From contig NZ_JAGGJW010000029.1 in assembly GCF_017873175.1 (NCBI RefSeq), forward strand, positions 1 to 35,149: a stretch of 35,149 nt of DNA, read 5' to 3'. The stretch comes from Neorhizobium petrolearium (lineage in GTDB: Bacteria; Pseudomonadota; Alphaproteobacteria; Rhizobiales; Rhizobiaceae). The position numbers were made by a program, and so were the translations under genes. Positions 19,296 through 28,424 of the stretch are shown here, one piece after another. The notes under the pieces are model-generated. The model was not told the DNA's origin. It saw nothing but the letters and a program-made list of their open reading frames with translations, and did no database searches. Every line of letters starts with the position of its first letter. Position 1 is the first letter of the stretch.

Positions 19296-22200
19296 CTAGG
19301 CTGTGGCTGCGATCAGCTTCTTTGCCTTTTTGAGGTCTTCGTCGGCGCTGGATTGAACGTTGGTGACGGTCTTGGTGCTGCTCTGGCCGTCACGCATGAC
19401 GTAGCGAACGTTGGCACGTGCGGTAATCTTGAAGAACCTGGAGATGCGGATGGTGACGGTCAGCGCCCCGTAGGCATCGATTTGGCCGGAATCCCGATAG
19501 GACAGCCGCAGCATCAGGCCGATATAGGCGTTGGCTATGTTGAAGATGTTGACGTTGCCGAGGATAACAAGGACCAGCGAGACGCCGAGACCGCCTCCCG
19601 ATGATCCGATCAGCTTGCGGTAGGTCAGCGCCGCGCTCAGCGAGATCGAAACCGATCCGACTATGCCTGCGAAGGCGAAACCAAGCGAGGCGGATGCTCC
19701 GGCGGCCGCCTCGACGACGACAAGGAGTTCTCCTCCGCCTTTCGAAAATGGCCGGTACTGGGTTTCGACCCAGATGTAGCCGGTTCCTCCCAGAATGAAG
19801 ATTGAAAAAATGAACGGCAGGTCCGGCCGCGACAACGAAAACCGATCGGCAATCATGAACTCGGGATAGGCGATCAGCTGAAACTTGTTGTTGATCTGGA
19901 TATTCGTTACGCCGCTCGTACCGTACATCAGATCGATCGGCGGCATTGCGAACTCATGCTCGATGCCGATCGGAATTCCGTTCTGTTTGATCAGATTGAG
20001 GCCGCCGACCTCATCAGGGAAAATCGATCCCAAGGTGTCTTGAATGAAACGGAATATTTCGTTGAGCTTGATGTTCTTCGGGTCGAAGTCGACCTTTAGC
20101 CCGTCGTCCTGGGAGTAGTTCACTGCCACTTTGTCAAGCCGGACCATCGATTGCCCGGATACGACCGCATCGATGTTAGTGTGTAAGGTCGCGCTGCCGG
20201 TCTGCTTGACTGTGTCGCTGTCCTTCGACGCCTCGATCATCACCTGGCCGACAAAACGGCTGTCGACAAAGTCCAGTTTGAAGGGACCAACTGCGAAAAG
20301 CGACCTGCGACCGGGAAGAGGCAGGTTGATGTCGATCCGCACCCAGGCACGCATCGCCTTTTTGTCAAAATCGTTGGTGACCTTGATCGCGTCCCGGGCA
20401 CCCGGCGGCATTCCGGAATAACGCCAGAGGTCTCGAAGCTTCAAGGCACCGAAAGAATCGCAGATGCGGCCGACGCCATACTCAGAAAGGTCCGGAGCGC
20501 GAAGGCCGTTGCCGATCTGCTCGAAAGGAAAGTTCAGGCCGATCGCTTTGAACTGGTCGCCGATCCTTGAAAACCAGGCTTCGGCCGGAGTTGTGTCGAT
20601 CAGGTCGTTGACGGCGTCGTAGTAATAACCGAGACGCTCGCGGGCAAAGTCGAGACCCGGCAAGTCGGGCACCGAAGCGGCCGCGGCGGCCAGCTTAAGG
20701 ACGTTGCTTGGGGCAGCCATAATGCCGCCCTTGGTGATGTTGCCAGCAGCATCGAGCACACGCTCGCCGTACGCTTCGGCCATTTCGTGGGATCGCGTCA
20801 AATCATTGGCGATTTTGCGAAAGTCTGCTTCCAACCTCTGGGCCGCAGCCATGAGCGCACCGGCGTCAGACAGGAGCGGAGCAAGGCGGTCATCGAGTTG
20901 CTTGAGCTGTTTGGCGATTTCGTTTTTGACATGGTCGGCAAGATCCCCTGCCGCATCCGAGAGGTATTGTTGGGCGTCCTTGATGGTTGTCGCGAGGCTT
21001 GCGCAGGCGTCCTGGACCGTCTCCATGATGTCGACGGCGTCGGCGTCCAGTTCGTTCAGGCCTTGCTCGAACGCTGCCGCCAGCCGGTTGAGCTGAGATC
21101 GAAGGTCGGCAACGGCCGGCACGGTGTTGATACGATCGGGCAGCGGCTTGAGGAGCTCGAAGAGGGTCGGCCGTACGACCTTTGCAACGATGATCTCATG
21201 TAGGATGTTGGATGGGGCGAGTTTGGCTGCGGCGGTGCTCAATCCGTCGCTGATATCCTCGCCGATATCTCCGATGAGCTCGAACCCGTCGTTGATCGCC
21301 TCCTCCAGAACGGCAGCGCGAGCATTGATTTCCAGGCATATCGTGACGACGATGAGGTCGGCAGCCTTCGTAAAGGTGCTGACTTCAGCGAGCGCTTTTG
21401 TCGCCGCATTTCCCACGAAACCAGCGACCACGCTGAGCGCAGCGTTTGCTTCATCGAGCAACGCCTGATCGACAAGCGCAAGAAGGTCCAGAATGAAAGC
21501 GCTCGCGTCCCGCACGAGGCGGTCGACCTCGCCCGATAGATCCTCCACCGCAAGATGTGCGGCGCCGAGAAGCGCCTCCGCGTTTTGCTGATTCGTTGTG
21601 ACGGACGCCTGAAATGCGCCAAGCCTGTCCTGAGCGGCGCGTACGACAGCCTTCAACCGATCGCATGTGGATAGCAGCGCCGCGATGGCATCAAGGTGAT
21701 CTTGCCTCCGTAATTTGGGTTTGATCGCCTCGAGTTTTGCGATCACGGCATCGATTTGCCCGCCACCGGAGGGCTGTGCCAGGACGCCCAGCGCCGCGGC
21801 CGCCGCGGCCCCTCTGTCCTTCAGCAGGGTCGCCAGTCCCTTCAGGTTCCTGCCGAGTTTGTCTTTTTCAGCAACCAGATCCTTCAGCCAGCGGGCGAGA
21901 AAATCGCTGAGCTGCTGCGCCAGATCGTCGGTTTGGACGATGAGCCGAGCCCGTGCGTCGTCCATTTCGGATTGAAGATTGTGTGCGTAGCGATCAGCGC
22001 AATCGGCGACCTTGTTGTGAAATTCGTCCAGTCGGGAGGTCGACCAGGGTTTCGACCGATCGTAGGATTGAGAGAACTCGGTGATCTGGGTGCGGGCTCC
22101 TTGTGCGGCCCGCTGAAATGCCAGTTGAAGTTCGCGGACGATCGCGCGAGCGCCGTCGATGCTTGCAGCGACACTGGCAATCTCCTTGCCGGCCTCATCG

Positions 22201-25200
22201 AACAGGGGCGTTAGCGCCTTTTCGATCTCCTCTGTGAGGGTCACGATCAGACTTTGCTTGTCGGCGTCAAATCCGGAATCGTCAGCCAGTGCATCGTCAT
22301 ATTCCGCATGCCAGGAGCGCATTTGTTCGATGAGTAAAAGCTTCTTGCGCCGGATCCCTCCGATGAGATCGCCGGCAAGTTCCTCGCACCGCGCCTTGCC
22401 GTTGCCGATCAAGTCCTCGACCGACTTGAGCTTGAGGGTATCGTTGATGCCGGACGACCTTACGAGGTCATCGAGAATTTGTGTGTGACCGGAGGTGTCG
22501 CCGAGCGTCGTCTTGAACTGTCTTGCCGCCTGAAGGACCTGAACCGGGTCCCCTGTTTCAACAGCCTTTCGGAAGTCGCTGAAATGCGTCCATATCGTTC
22601 CAAAGGCGGTTCCCACATCGCCTTGCGGCTCACCCCCCTTCTTCCAGTATTTACGGGTCGTATTCGGCGATCCGACGCTGGTCGCGGCGTTGAGAAAGTC
22701 ATTGAGGATGGCAGGCGGCGCGGCCGCCGTCCTGGCGGCGCGCGTGAAGGTGATTGTTTCGAGGCCGGCATAGAGGGGTTTCTCGGCCCGCTCTGCATTC
22801 ATTGCCGTTCGATGTGCAGCCGGCGCGAGCAGCCATGTAAACTGATGATAGCCCCGCGGCAGCCGGGGCGCGGGGGGCTGAGACCTCGCGTCGGAACCGG
22901 GGCCAGCAACTTCGCTCAGCGCCTTCCCGACATGCCTGGGGAATGGCAGATTGGTGAAATCGATGCCAAGCGTTGCCGGCCAACTATTCGTATCCGCATT
23001 GTTGGTTTTGGTATCGGTATAAAAAAACAGGTTGTGCGGGTTAAGGCATTCCTGTGTGACGTTGGCGCGGTCGCCTTCGCCTTCGGCCTTACTGACGAAC
23101 CCGGCCATTGGACGGGGATAGACCTGGGGGCGCAGCGCTGCGGCGTGCGGGTTCCAAAGCGGAATCATCCAGCCGTAATCCCCGACGTCTCGGCTCCAGG
23201 CGCTATCGACCGGTATGATCTTGTCGAACTTGAGCGCTTCCAGGAACCCTACCGTTCTCGGGGATACGTCATCGAAGTCCGGGTAGGTTCGGCAGCGCTC
23301 CAGAAATTCGATATACTCGCTGACCTTTCGCAGGACCGGACGACGTGTACGCTGCTTGATACCCCCTTCGGGGGTAAATTGTGCGCTCGGATTGACAGTC
23401 CGTTCGTAAACCACGACGTGTTTGGCGCGGTTCCACCAAGCGCCAACGCGGCCGAGAACCTCGACCTGCTGGCGCTGGATGAAACCGTTTCGTGTCTCGC
23501 TGATGATCGCAACAATGCCGTTGCGGAATTCTGCACGCTGGTCGGCATCGCCGCCGATCGGAGACAGAGCAATGTTCTCGATATGCCCACCCGTCGATGC
23601 GGGTTCGCGCAGCAGGGATTCGTAGACATTCTTGGACTCGATCGGCCATAGTGCGCCGCCGCTCAACCCTTTCGCGTGAAGTCGCGGCGAAGAGGGCCCG
23701 GGAAAGAGCTGGTTCGGCACCTCGACCGGAGAATGCTCAAGGATCGCGACCGCCGGGCGATGAAGCGCTGTGGATCGCAGAGCGAAGGCAGCACCCTCCC
23801 GAAAATGCGAAGACGCGATCGTCTTCTGCTCGGCTGTTCCGCGGTTCCAGATCTCAAGCCGCTCGGGCCGGCGTGCGATAGCCGTCGACAGACTTTTCCA
23901 TCGCTGGCCATAGGTCGCATCGATGCGCGAGGCCCGCGGAGCGCCCGGCGGTCGTCCGGTGAGAGCCTCGATTTCCGCGACTCTTGCACGGGCCGCCGGC
24001 CCCTTCTCGCGTGACGGATCGACGCTGACCATCAGGCCGTAGAGGAACTCGCCTCGGAAACCAGCAAGCTCAGCCCCGATGCCGAAGTCGCCCTGTTGAC
24101 GGAAAATATCGCGCGCCGCCCATTCGGGGTCAAAATAGCCGCGCTCAAGATCGCTGGGTGAAACCCAGAGCTCCGCGGAGGGAGTGAGGCGAAACTCGAC
24201 GTTGCGGTACCGCAGTTCGGCCGCACGACCGACCTCCTTGCGCGGGAACGGCCAGTTTGCGTCGGCCGAGCCCGGCTCCGGATCGACGATCTCGAGCCGA
24301 CGCGGTTTGTCGGCGCTCTCACCTATCGACTGCGGAGGCAGCGCGTATTGATAGGTCCGCGATGTCACCTTGAGCTGCCAGCGTCGGCTATCGCTGTCAT
24401 AGACGGCAACGTCCGCCGTTTGCTGATCACCACGCTCGGACAGCGGCTCGGAATAGAGCTTGATGACCGAGAACGGCTCGGTTCCAAGAAGAACATACTC
24501 ACCGCGCCGCGTCACAGCCGCGGTGGTTTTTGCGGACCGGGTTCTCTTGCGGCCTGCAGCGCCTGCGACAGCGCCGTCGCTCAGGGCGTTCTGGGTCAGC
24601 ACGTTCAGATCTATATCGCTAAGAGTAGCAAGCAGTCGGCGATCCCGCCTGGGACCGATGATCTCTCGCGCGGTGAGGAGAAAGACCCTCTCCTGCCCCT
24701 CTGCCTCATGAAGATTGACAAGTATCGGGGTTGCAGCGCCGTTGCGATCGCCTCTTTCGACATCGACGCCTACAGGTGCCGCGGCCTCAAATCCCAAACG
24801 AAGGTTCACATCGACGTCTGTCTTGACCCAGTCGGTCGAAGTGGAGGGTTTGGGTGCCAGCGCTCCTGTTCCAAACCGGAGGTGACTGTAGAATGGCGAA
24901 TCATCGCCGTCCGTGTGGAGCAACGACTTGGGCTGCGTTTGCGGCGAGCCTTGATCGATCGTCCTGGCAAAGCTGATGCCGCCTAGCCGGCCAAAAAACT
25001 GACGGTTGCTGGTCTCGGCAACCGGCTCCAGGCGGAAATTGAACAGGTAGGGATCGGCGTTCGACGCCAGCACCTGCGGGTCATGCGCCAACCGAAACGT
25101 GACATCGTCGCGACCGCCTGAAGACCAGGTAAGGAAGGAGGGCAAGGCTGCCGCTATTTCGATGGGTTTGTCGGGGCCCTTGTCGGAAAGATCAACGTCG

Positions 25201-26450
25201 GACAGGCTCATGCGGAAACCGTCCAGCGGCCTTCCTGCAGTCGCCACTGTCCACAGATCATCGGTTGGCTGCTCTGCCAGATGGCGACTGTAAAGGGCGA
25301 GCGGGACGGGGGTTAGCTGAAGCGCCGGTGTGAATTTCGGAAGAAACGACTGCGGCTGATCGGGTTCCGTATCATGAAGACTGGCCGTTGCCGCATCCAT
25401 CGACGCCGATGCGGCTGCCAAAACATAGGTTATCGCGCTGTCGTCGCGCTGGCGCCACGCCAGGCGCGTCCTCACCTCCATGATCCTTGTCCAGTCGTTG
25501 CTTGCCGGCGCGGCAGAAAGCGAAGAATGGACTTCGAGAAGCGCAGCGTCGGTCTTGAAGAGATCGTCACCTCCCGGCTGCGGTTCAGTCCCCGGTAACG
25601 CAAAACGAAATCCCGTTGCGTCAGCGCTGATTGCTTTGCCAGGTTTCAGCGCGCCGGGACTCTTGACGCCGAAATCAACGAGCCAAGCCCGGATGCGACC
25701 ATCAGTGTCATGTGGATTCGGGCCGATGGTAAGCGCGAGTTTTGCCGAGCCCTTTTCGGGGCCGATGTCGACCGCAGGAAATCCGGACAGCTCGCGTCCA
25801 ATACCGGGAAGGACGAGAGCGTCCCTGATCGGTTCGAGCAGCTTCGCGCGATCGCTTTTGGAAACTGCAGCGCTGCCGTGGATGTAACCAGCGTCAACGA
25901 TCACCGCGACAGGAGAACCGCTTGAATCCCATCCGTTCAGCGCAGTTTCGTCGGCGACCGGCCAGCTTTCTTTCGTCAATGTCTTGAGACTGTATGTCAG
26001 CGAAAGGACGACGGGGGGCGGCGACATAAGATTTTCTGATCGGGCCGATAGCGCTGTCGGCACTATGAGCTCGATCCGCAGATCGCCCTTCTTGTTGAAC
26101 GACAATCGGCTACTGATCGTCGTCCTTCGACCTTTTTCCTTTTTCCTGAACGTAGCGCCCGAAGAAACGGGTAGCGTCACGTCGGTTTCGCCGGCCTCGG
26201 ATTCATGCTGAAAGAGAAATATCCCGGCGGCATTGATCCCGTTGTCGACGGCTTTCCAGGCAGGCTGCGGATCTGTATCGGGCGGGTCGCGGGGGCTCAG
26301 CCTTAAAACAAGCTCCAGCTCCCCAATTTCATTCGCTTGCCTGCCGATCTCTATTAGTCCTGGCCAACGCTCAGGCCCACCGGAAGCGGGCAGTCCAAGA
26401 AGCGATCCATGAAAATTACCATAGAATCGAAACAGCGTGCGAACGGACAT
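19296..26450 (-). CDS. Giant protein with long coiled coil and beta/glycine-rich C-terminus (2,384 aa)
   Basis: I do not recognise this family. The frame is open from a GTG at 26531, but ATG 26450 (MSVRTLFRFYGNF) is preferred: the peptide before it looks unconstrained. Residues 1 to about 1,300 are beta-rich and mixed. About 1,320-1,920 is an almost continuous alanine-rich helical region with heptad-like spacing and few prolines, probably coiled coil. After that come beta strands (GPFKLDFVDSRFVGQVMIEA) and a hydrophobic, glycine-rich stretch near 2,217-2,340 with alternating residues (GELLVVVEAAAGASASLGFA and LGVSLVLVILGNVN), which could be a membrane-inserting or stacked beta structure. The very C-terminus is lysine-rich. 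There is no signal peptide. It is the first gene of the operon with the 2,315-residue protein. A pore, injection or scaffold role is speculation. Confidence 0.85.
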   Translation of the reverse strand: MSVRTLFRFYGNFHGSLLGLPASGGPERWPGLIEIGRQANEIGELELVLRLSPRDPPDTDPQPAWKAVDNGINAAGIFLFQHESEAGETDVTLPVSSGATFRKKEKGRRTTISSRLSFNKKGDLRIELIVPTALSARSENLMSPPPVVLSLTYSLKTLTKESWPVADETALNGWDSSGSPVAVIVDAGYIHGSAAVSKSDRAKLLEPIRDALVLPGIGRELSGFPAVDIGPEKGSAKLALTIGPNPHDTDGRIRAWLVDFGVKSPGALKPGKAISADATGFRFALPGTEPQPGGDDLFKTDAALLEVHSSLSAAPASNDWTRIMEVRTRLAWRQRDDSAITYVLAAASASMDAATASLHDTEPDQPQSFLPKFTPALQLTPVPLALYSRHLAEQPTDDLWTVATAGRPLDGFRMSLSDVDLSDKGPDKPIEIAAALPSFLTWSSGGRDDVTFRLAHDPQVLASNADPYLFNFRLEPVAETSNRQFFGRLGGISFARTIDQGSPQTQPKSLLHTDGDDSPFYSHLRFGTGALAPKPSTSTDWVKTDVDVNLRLGFEAAAPVGVDVERGDRNGAATPILVNLHEAEGQERVFLLTAREIIGPRRDRRLLATLSDIDLNVLTQNALSDGAVAGAAGRKRTRSAKTTAAVTRRGEYVLLGTEPFSVIKLYSEPLSERGDQQTADVAVYDSDSRRWQLKVTSRTYQYALPPQSIGESADKPRRLEIVDPEPGSADANWPFPRKEVGRAAELRYRNVEFRLTPSAELWVSPSDLERGYFDPEWAARDIFRQQGDFGIGAELAGFRGEFLYGLMVSVDPSREKGPAARARVAEIEALTGRPPGAPRASRIDATYGQRWKSLSTAIARRPERLEIWNRGTAEQKTIASSHFREGAAFALRSTALHRPAVAILEHSPVEVPNQLFPGPSSPRLHAKGLSGGALWPIESKNVYESLLREPASTGGHIENIALSPIGGDADQRAEFRNGIVAIISETRNGFIQRQQVEVLGRVGAWWNRAKHVVVYERTVNPSAQFTPEGGIKQRTRRPVLRKVSEYIEFLERCRTYPDFDDVSPRTVGFLEALKFDKIIPVDSAWSRDVGDYGWMIPLWNPHAAALRPQVYPRPMAGFVSKAEGEGDRANVTQECLNPHNLFFYTDTKTNNADTNSWPATLGIDFTNLPFPRHVGKALSEVAGPGSDARSQPPAPRLPRGYHQFTWLLAPAAHRTAMNAERAEKPLYAGLETITFTRAARTAAAPPAILNDFLNAATSVGSPNTTRKYWKKGGEPQGDVGTAFGTIWTHFSDFRKAVETGDPVQVLQAARQFKTTLGDTSGHTQILDDLVRSSGINDTLKLKSVEDLIGNGKARCEELAGDLIGGIRRKKLLLIEQMRSWHAEYDDALADDSGFDADKQSLIVTLTEEIEKALTPLFDEAGKEIASVAASIDGARAIVRELQLAFQRAAQGARTQITEFSQSYDRSKPWSTSRLDEFHNKVADCADRYAHNLQSEMDDARARLIVQTDDLAQQLSDFLARWLKDLVAEKDKLGRNLKGLATLLKDRGAAAAAALGVLAQPSGGGQIDAVIAKLEAIKPKLRRQDHLDAIAALLSTCDRLKAVVRAAQDRLGAFQASVTTNQQNAEALLGAAHLAVEDLSGEVDRLVRDASAFILDLLALVDQALLDEANAALSVVAGFVGNAATKALAEVSTFTKAADLIVVTICLEINARAAVLEEAINDGFELIGDIGEDISDGLSTAAAKLAPSNILHEIIVAKVVRPTLFELLKPLPDRINTVPAVADLRSQLNRLAAAFEQGLNELDADAVDIMETVQDACASLATTIKDAQQYLSDAAGDLADHVKNEIAKQLKQLDDRLAPLLSDAGALMAAAQRLEADFRKIANDLTRSHEMAEAYGERVLDAAGNITKGGIMAAPSNVLKLAAAAASVPDLPGLDFARERLGYYYDAVNDLIDTTPAEAWFSRIGDQFKAIGLNFPFEQIGNGLRAPDLSEYGVGRICDSFGALKLRDLWRYSGMPPGARDAIKVTNDFDKKAMRAWVRIDINLPLPGRRSLFAVGPFKLDFVDSRFVGQVMIEASKDSDTVKQTGSATLHTNIDAVVSGQSMVRLDKVAVNYSQDDGLKVDFDPKNIKLNEIFRFIQDTLGSIFPDEVGGLNLIKQNGIPIGIEHEFAMPPIDLMYGTSGVTNIQINNKFQLIAYPEFMIADRFSLSRPDLPFIFSIFILGGTGYIWVETQYRPFSKGGGELLVVVEAAAGASASLGFAFAGIVGSVSISLSAALTYRKLIGSSGGGLGVSLVLVILGNVNIFNIANAYIGLMLRLSYRDSGQIDAYGALTVTIRISRFFKITARANVRYVMRDGQSSTKTVTNVQSSADEDLKKAKKLIAATA

Positions 26451-27044
26451 CCCAAAGCCCCATGGATGATTGCGAGCACTTCTCAAGAACGAAATCGGGG
26501 TCGACCGAGCAATACAAAGTGCCGCTGGCACGTTGTCGTACGAGCGCTCTCAGAATGCTTTCGGTAAAATAACGCGCGCGGAACTAGACGAAGCACTTGT
26601 TGACCAAATGCCCCACCCGCCTCTTCAGCCTGCTGTAAAAAAGCTTACTTATTCGCTTGTCAGAAGAACCTTGGGTGGAACCGCTGTCAATATACTCGCC
26701 TTTAACTTTATGCGTTGTCCACAGACGAGGAACGACACTTCCCACCTTGCGTTATTGGCTGGCCCTTTTTCGATGAATGTCGCGCCACCAAAAAGACCTC
26801 GAAACATCGACAGTCATTAGCGGCGTGATCGCAGGTTCGGGACACCGCCTGACCGGTTGCTGACGGCGCCATTTGAGCAAAGCTCAGGTGATCATTGAAT
26901 ACCGGAGAGCTGAATAGCTCGCCGACGATCATAGCTCATTCGTTGGATGCGACCCCAGCCTGCCTCGCAATACGCAAGCAGCCTCACCGGATATTTTGGC
27001 GCCGCGTCCATTATTTCCTATTCCACAGATTAGCTGCTCAACAC
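26451..27044. other. Intergenic stretch without recognisable gene
   Basis: About 590 bases lie between the start of the giant operon and the small membrane-protein gene. Several short frames are open on both strands, but none has a convincing start site or a peptide I recognise. The promoter of the giant operon should lie in the left part, near 26455-26600, but I could not pick convincing -35/-10 elements. No long repeat or strong hairpin was seen. Confidence 0.5.
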
Positions 27045-27176
27045 TTAGCGCCAAGCGCCTATTACTCCGGCCAACAGAAACAAAGCAACGATGAAGGCAG
27101 ACCACTTGGCGCGTGACCAGGGCTTAGGTGCATAATCATTGTCTGCTCCAGGTGACTTATCCCATCCGCTGACCAT
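27045..27176 (-). CDS. Small single-pass membrane protein (43 aa)
   Basis: ATG 27176 has GGAGGA (27181-27186) four bases upstream. The frame runs 43 codons to TAA at 27045-27047. The N-terminal half is polar (MVSGWDKSPGADNDYAPKPW), followed by a basic patch SRAKW and a hydrophobic helix SAFIVALFLLAGVIGAW, then a final arginine. This is a typical small inner-membrane protein with the N-terminus probably in the cytoplasm, since the basic residues precede the helix. I do not recognise the family. It stands alone between the giant operon and the restriction cluster. The strong ribosome-binding site and clean membrane segment make it more likely real than chance. Confidence 0.65.
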   Translation of the reverse strand: MVSGWDKSPGADNDYAPKPWSRAKWSAFIVALFLLAGVIGAWR

Positions 27177-27342
27177 TGGATCCTCCAGGGAGTTGCGGTA
27201 TTCCATTCCCCCTTTCGGCGAGATTTCTCACCGATACAGGCTTTGCTTGCATGCCAGGGAAATTAAGCCAGACGTTACGATGAGGGCAAGATCATGAAGA
27301 AGCGGTACCAACGGAGGGATCGAGGCGTCGCGACATCAATCC

Positions 27343-28164
27343 TCAAAACGCCTCTGAGCGATGTTTGTAGATTGTACTTTCCTTGTAAAGAATTACCCGC
27401 CCCGGAAACAGCGTGACCTGCCAACCCTCTGGGAGAACCTTCCGCGCCTTATTAAGCAAGTTACGAACCGAATCTCCGGCATCTACCAGGACCATCGCGG
27501 CGGAACGTTGATCCGCATGCCCCTTTGTATAATGTTCAGGCTTCTTTTTTCCCGGAAGTAAATCCGTCTCATAACGGAAATAATATGGTAAATTCTCCTT
27601 GAGATGGATTAACATCGGGAGCAATTGATGAGGGCCAGGCTCGAATAAACCTAATTCGCGATCTATATTTATTGGGTACTCAAAGTCAAACTTCGATGGT
27701 CTCTGCCCCTCGCGATTATGCCCCGGGTCGTTGGAACCGAAGCCGCTATAGTTCCAAGCCAGCACCTTTTTATCCGCTTTCCTCATCTCATGAATGAGAA
27801 TGGCCTCGACATCGAAATTCGAGAAAACCATGATGCGGATTGCCTTGAACCCAATACGAGAAGGATCCAGGTTCTCTCGATTCCGAATGGTGTAGAAGTG
27901 TCTGCTCAGGCGATCCCGGAAACCGTGGCGAACGTCTGTTTTCCCCGCGTAAATAGGCTTTTCATCCAAGAAAAGGACATAGGCCCCCTTAGCTCCTTCT
28001 GGAAGCTTATTTATCGCCTCGATAGTAAGTGGCGTGATTGAGATCTCACTTACAAGTCGCGGCAAATCCCTGCGCAAGGCCGCTTCGATGTCGATTTCAT
28101 ACTCAACGTAGCCGATTGGTCCGGGGCGTATTATCTGGGCCGAAGCCGTTTTTGATCTGGCCAT
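27343..28164 (-). CDS. GIY-YIG family nuclease, related to Eco29kI-type enzymes
   Basis: A predicted DNA endonuclease. The GIY-YIG core is present: KGAYVLFLDE for the GIY strand, PIYAGKTD for the YIG strand, then FRDRLSRH with arginine and histidine four apart, the glutamate in FDVEAILIHE, and asparagine in LAWN. The following GFGSNDPGHNRE resembles GFGNHDPGSGR of the Eco29kI-like enzyme at 32244-32897, so the two are distant relatives with the same set of catalytic residues. The remaining C-terminal 100 residues are not recognised. Start ATG 28164 has only a weak, A/T-rich leader. The gene looks richer in A+T than its neighbours (judged by eye), suggesting separate acquisition. It is divergent from the Z1 ATPase gene. 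It may be a second nuclease of the restriction cluster or an independent unit. Confidence 0.8.
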   Translation of the reverse strand: MARSKTASAQIIRPGPIGYVEYEIDIEAALRRDLPRLVSEISITPLTIEAINKLPEGAKGAYVLFLDEKPIYAGKTDVRHGFRDRLSRHFYTIRNRENLDPSRIGFKAIRIMVFSNFDVEAILIHEMRKADKKVLAWNYSGFGSNDPGHNREGQRPSKFDFEYPINIDRELGLFEPGPHQLLPMLIHLKENLPYYFRYETDLLPGKKKPEHYTKGHADQRSAAMVLVDAGDSVRNLLNKARKVLPEGWQVTLFPGRVILYKESTIYKHRSEAF

Positions 28165-28207
28165 TTAAAAGAAACGGTTATGTGGGTTCGATACTCAAGC
28201 GAAAGAA

Positions 28208-28224
28208 TCACGCCGAGCGTGTGA
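28208..28224. promoter_or_regulatory. Imperfect dyad, possible operator between divergent genes
   Basis: The imperfect palindrome TCACGCCGAGCGTGTGA lies between the divergent GIY-YIG nuclease and Z1 genes, about 45 bases upstream of the nuclease start. The outer TCAC/GTGA arms match and the centre does not. Its position would suit a shared operator, but no regulator gene is nearby and one weak dyad is slim evidence. Confidence 0.2.
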
Positions 28225-28366
28225 CAAGGTAGACAGTATGTTCGCCGAGGTACAAGTGGGGCAAATCTCCGACAAGCTGGAACGACCGCTGCCTCAGAAC
28301 AATTGCTCTTCCATTCAGTCCGTCACAGCAAACCACCGCGACCGAGCGAGAAAGGCCCCAAACGGA

Positions 28367-28395
28367 TTGACATCTATGGTTGCGCTGAGCAATGT
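28367..28395 (+). promoter_or_regulatory. Possible promoter for the Z1 gene
   Basis: A perfect TTGACA (28367-28372) is followed, 17 bases later, by the poor -10 candidate CAATGT (28390-28395). Transcription would then begin near 28402, just upstream of the strong ribosome-binding site at 28410-28417. This supports the start at 28425 rather than 28392. The -10 match is weak. Confidence 0.25.
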
Positions 28396-28424
28396 CTTCC
28401 TTAGGGTCTGGGGAGGACTATCTC

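Noticed and set aside
19296..19860. Outer-membrane beta-barrel at the C-terminus of the first giant
   Set aside because: The alternating hydrophobic pattern is suggestive, but there is no signal peptide and the last residues are lysine-rich rather than ending in an aromatic residue.
22479..23651. 390-codon plus-strand frame inside the 2,384-residue gene
   Set aside because: Antisense shadow of the beta-rich/coiled-coil coding region; composition unlike a real protein.
11401..26450. Contractile injection system or tailocin
   Set aside because: No sheath, tube, baseplate or spike protein is present; only giant size and a wall peptidase hint at it.
26700..27040. DnaA-box-like words (TTGTCCACA, ATTCCACAG)
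   Set aside because: Only two imperfect matches, with no replication gene or iterons nearby; not an origin.
26708..27116. Short frames at 26708-26932 (minus) and 26895-27116 (plus)
   Set aside because: No ribosome-binding site or recognisable peptide; the second overlaps the better-supported 43-codon gene.
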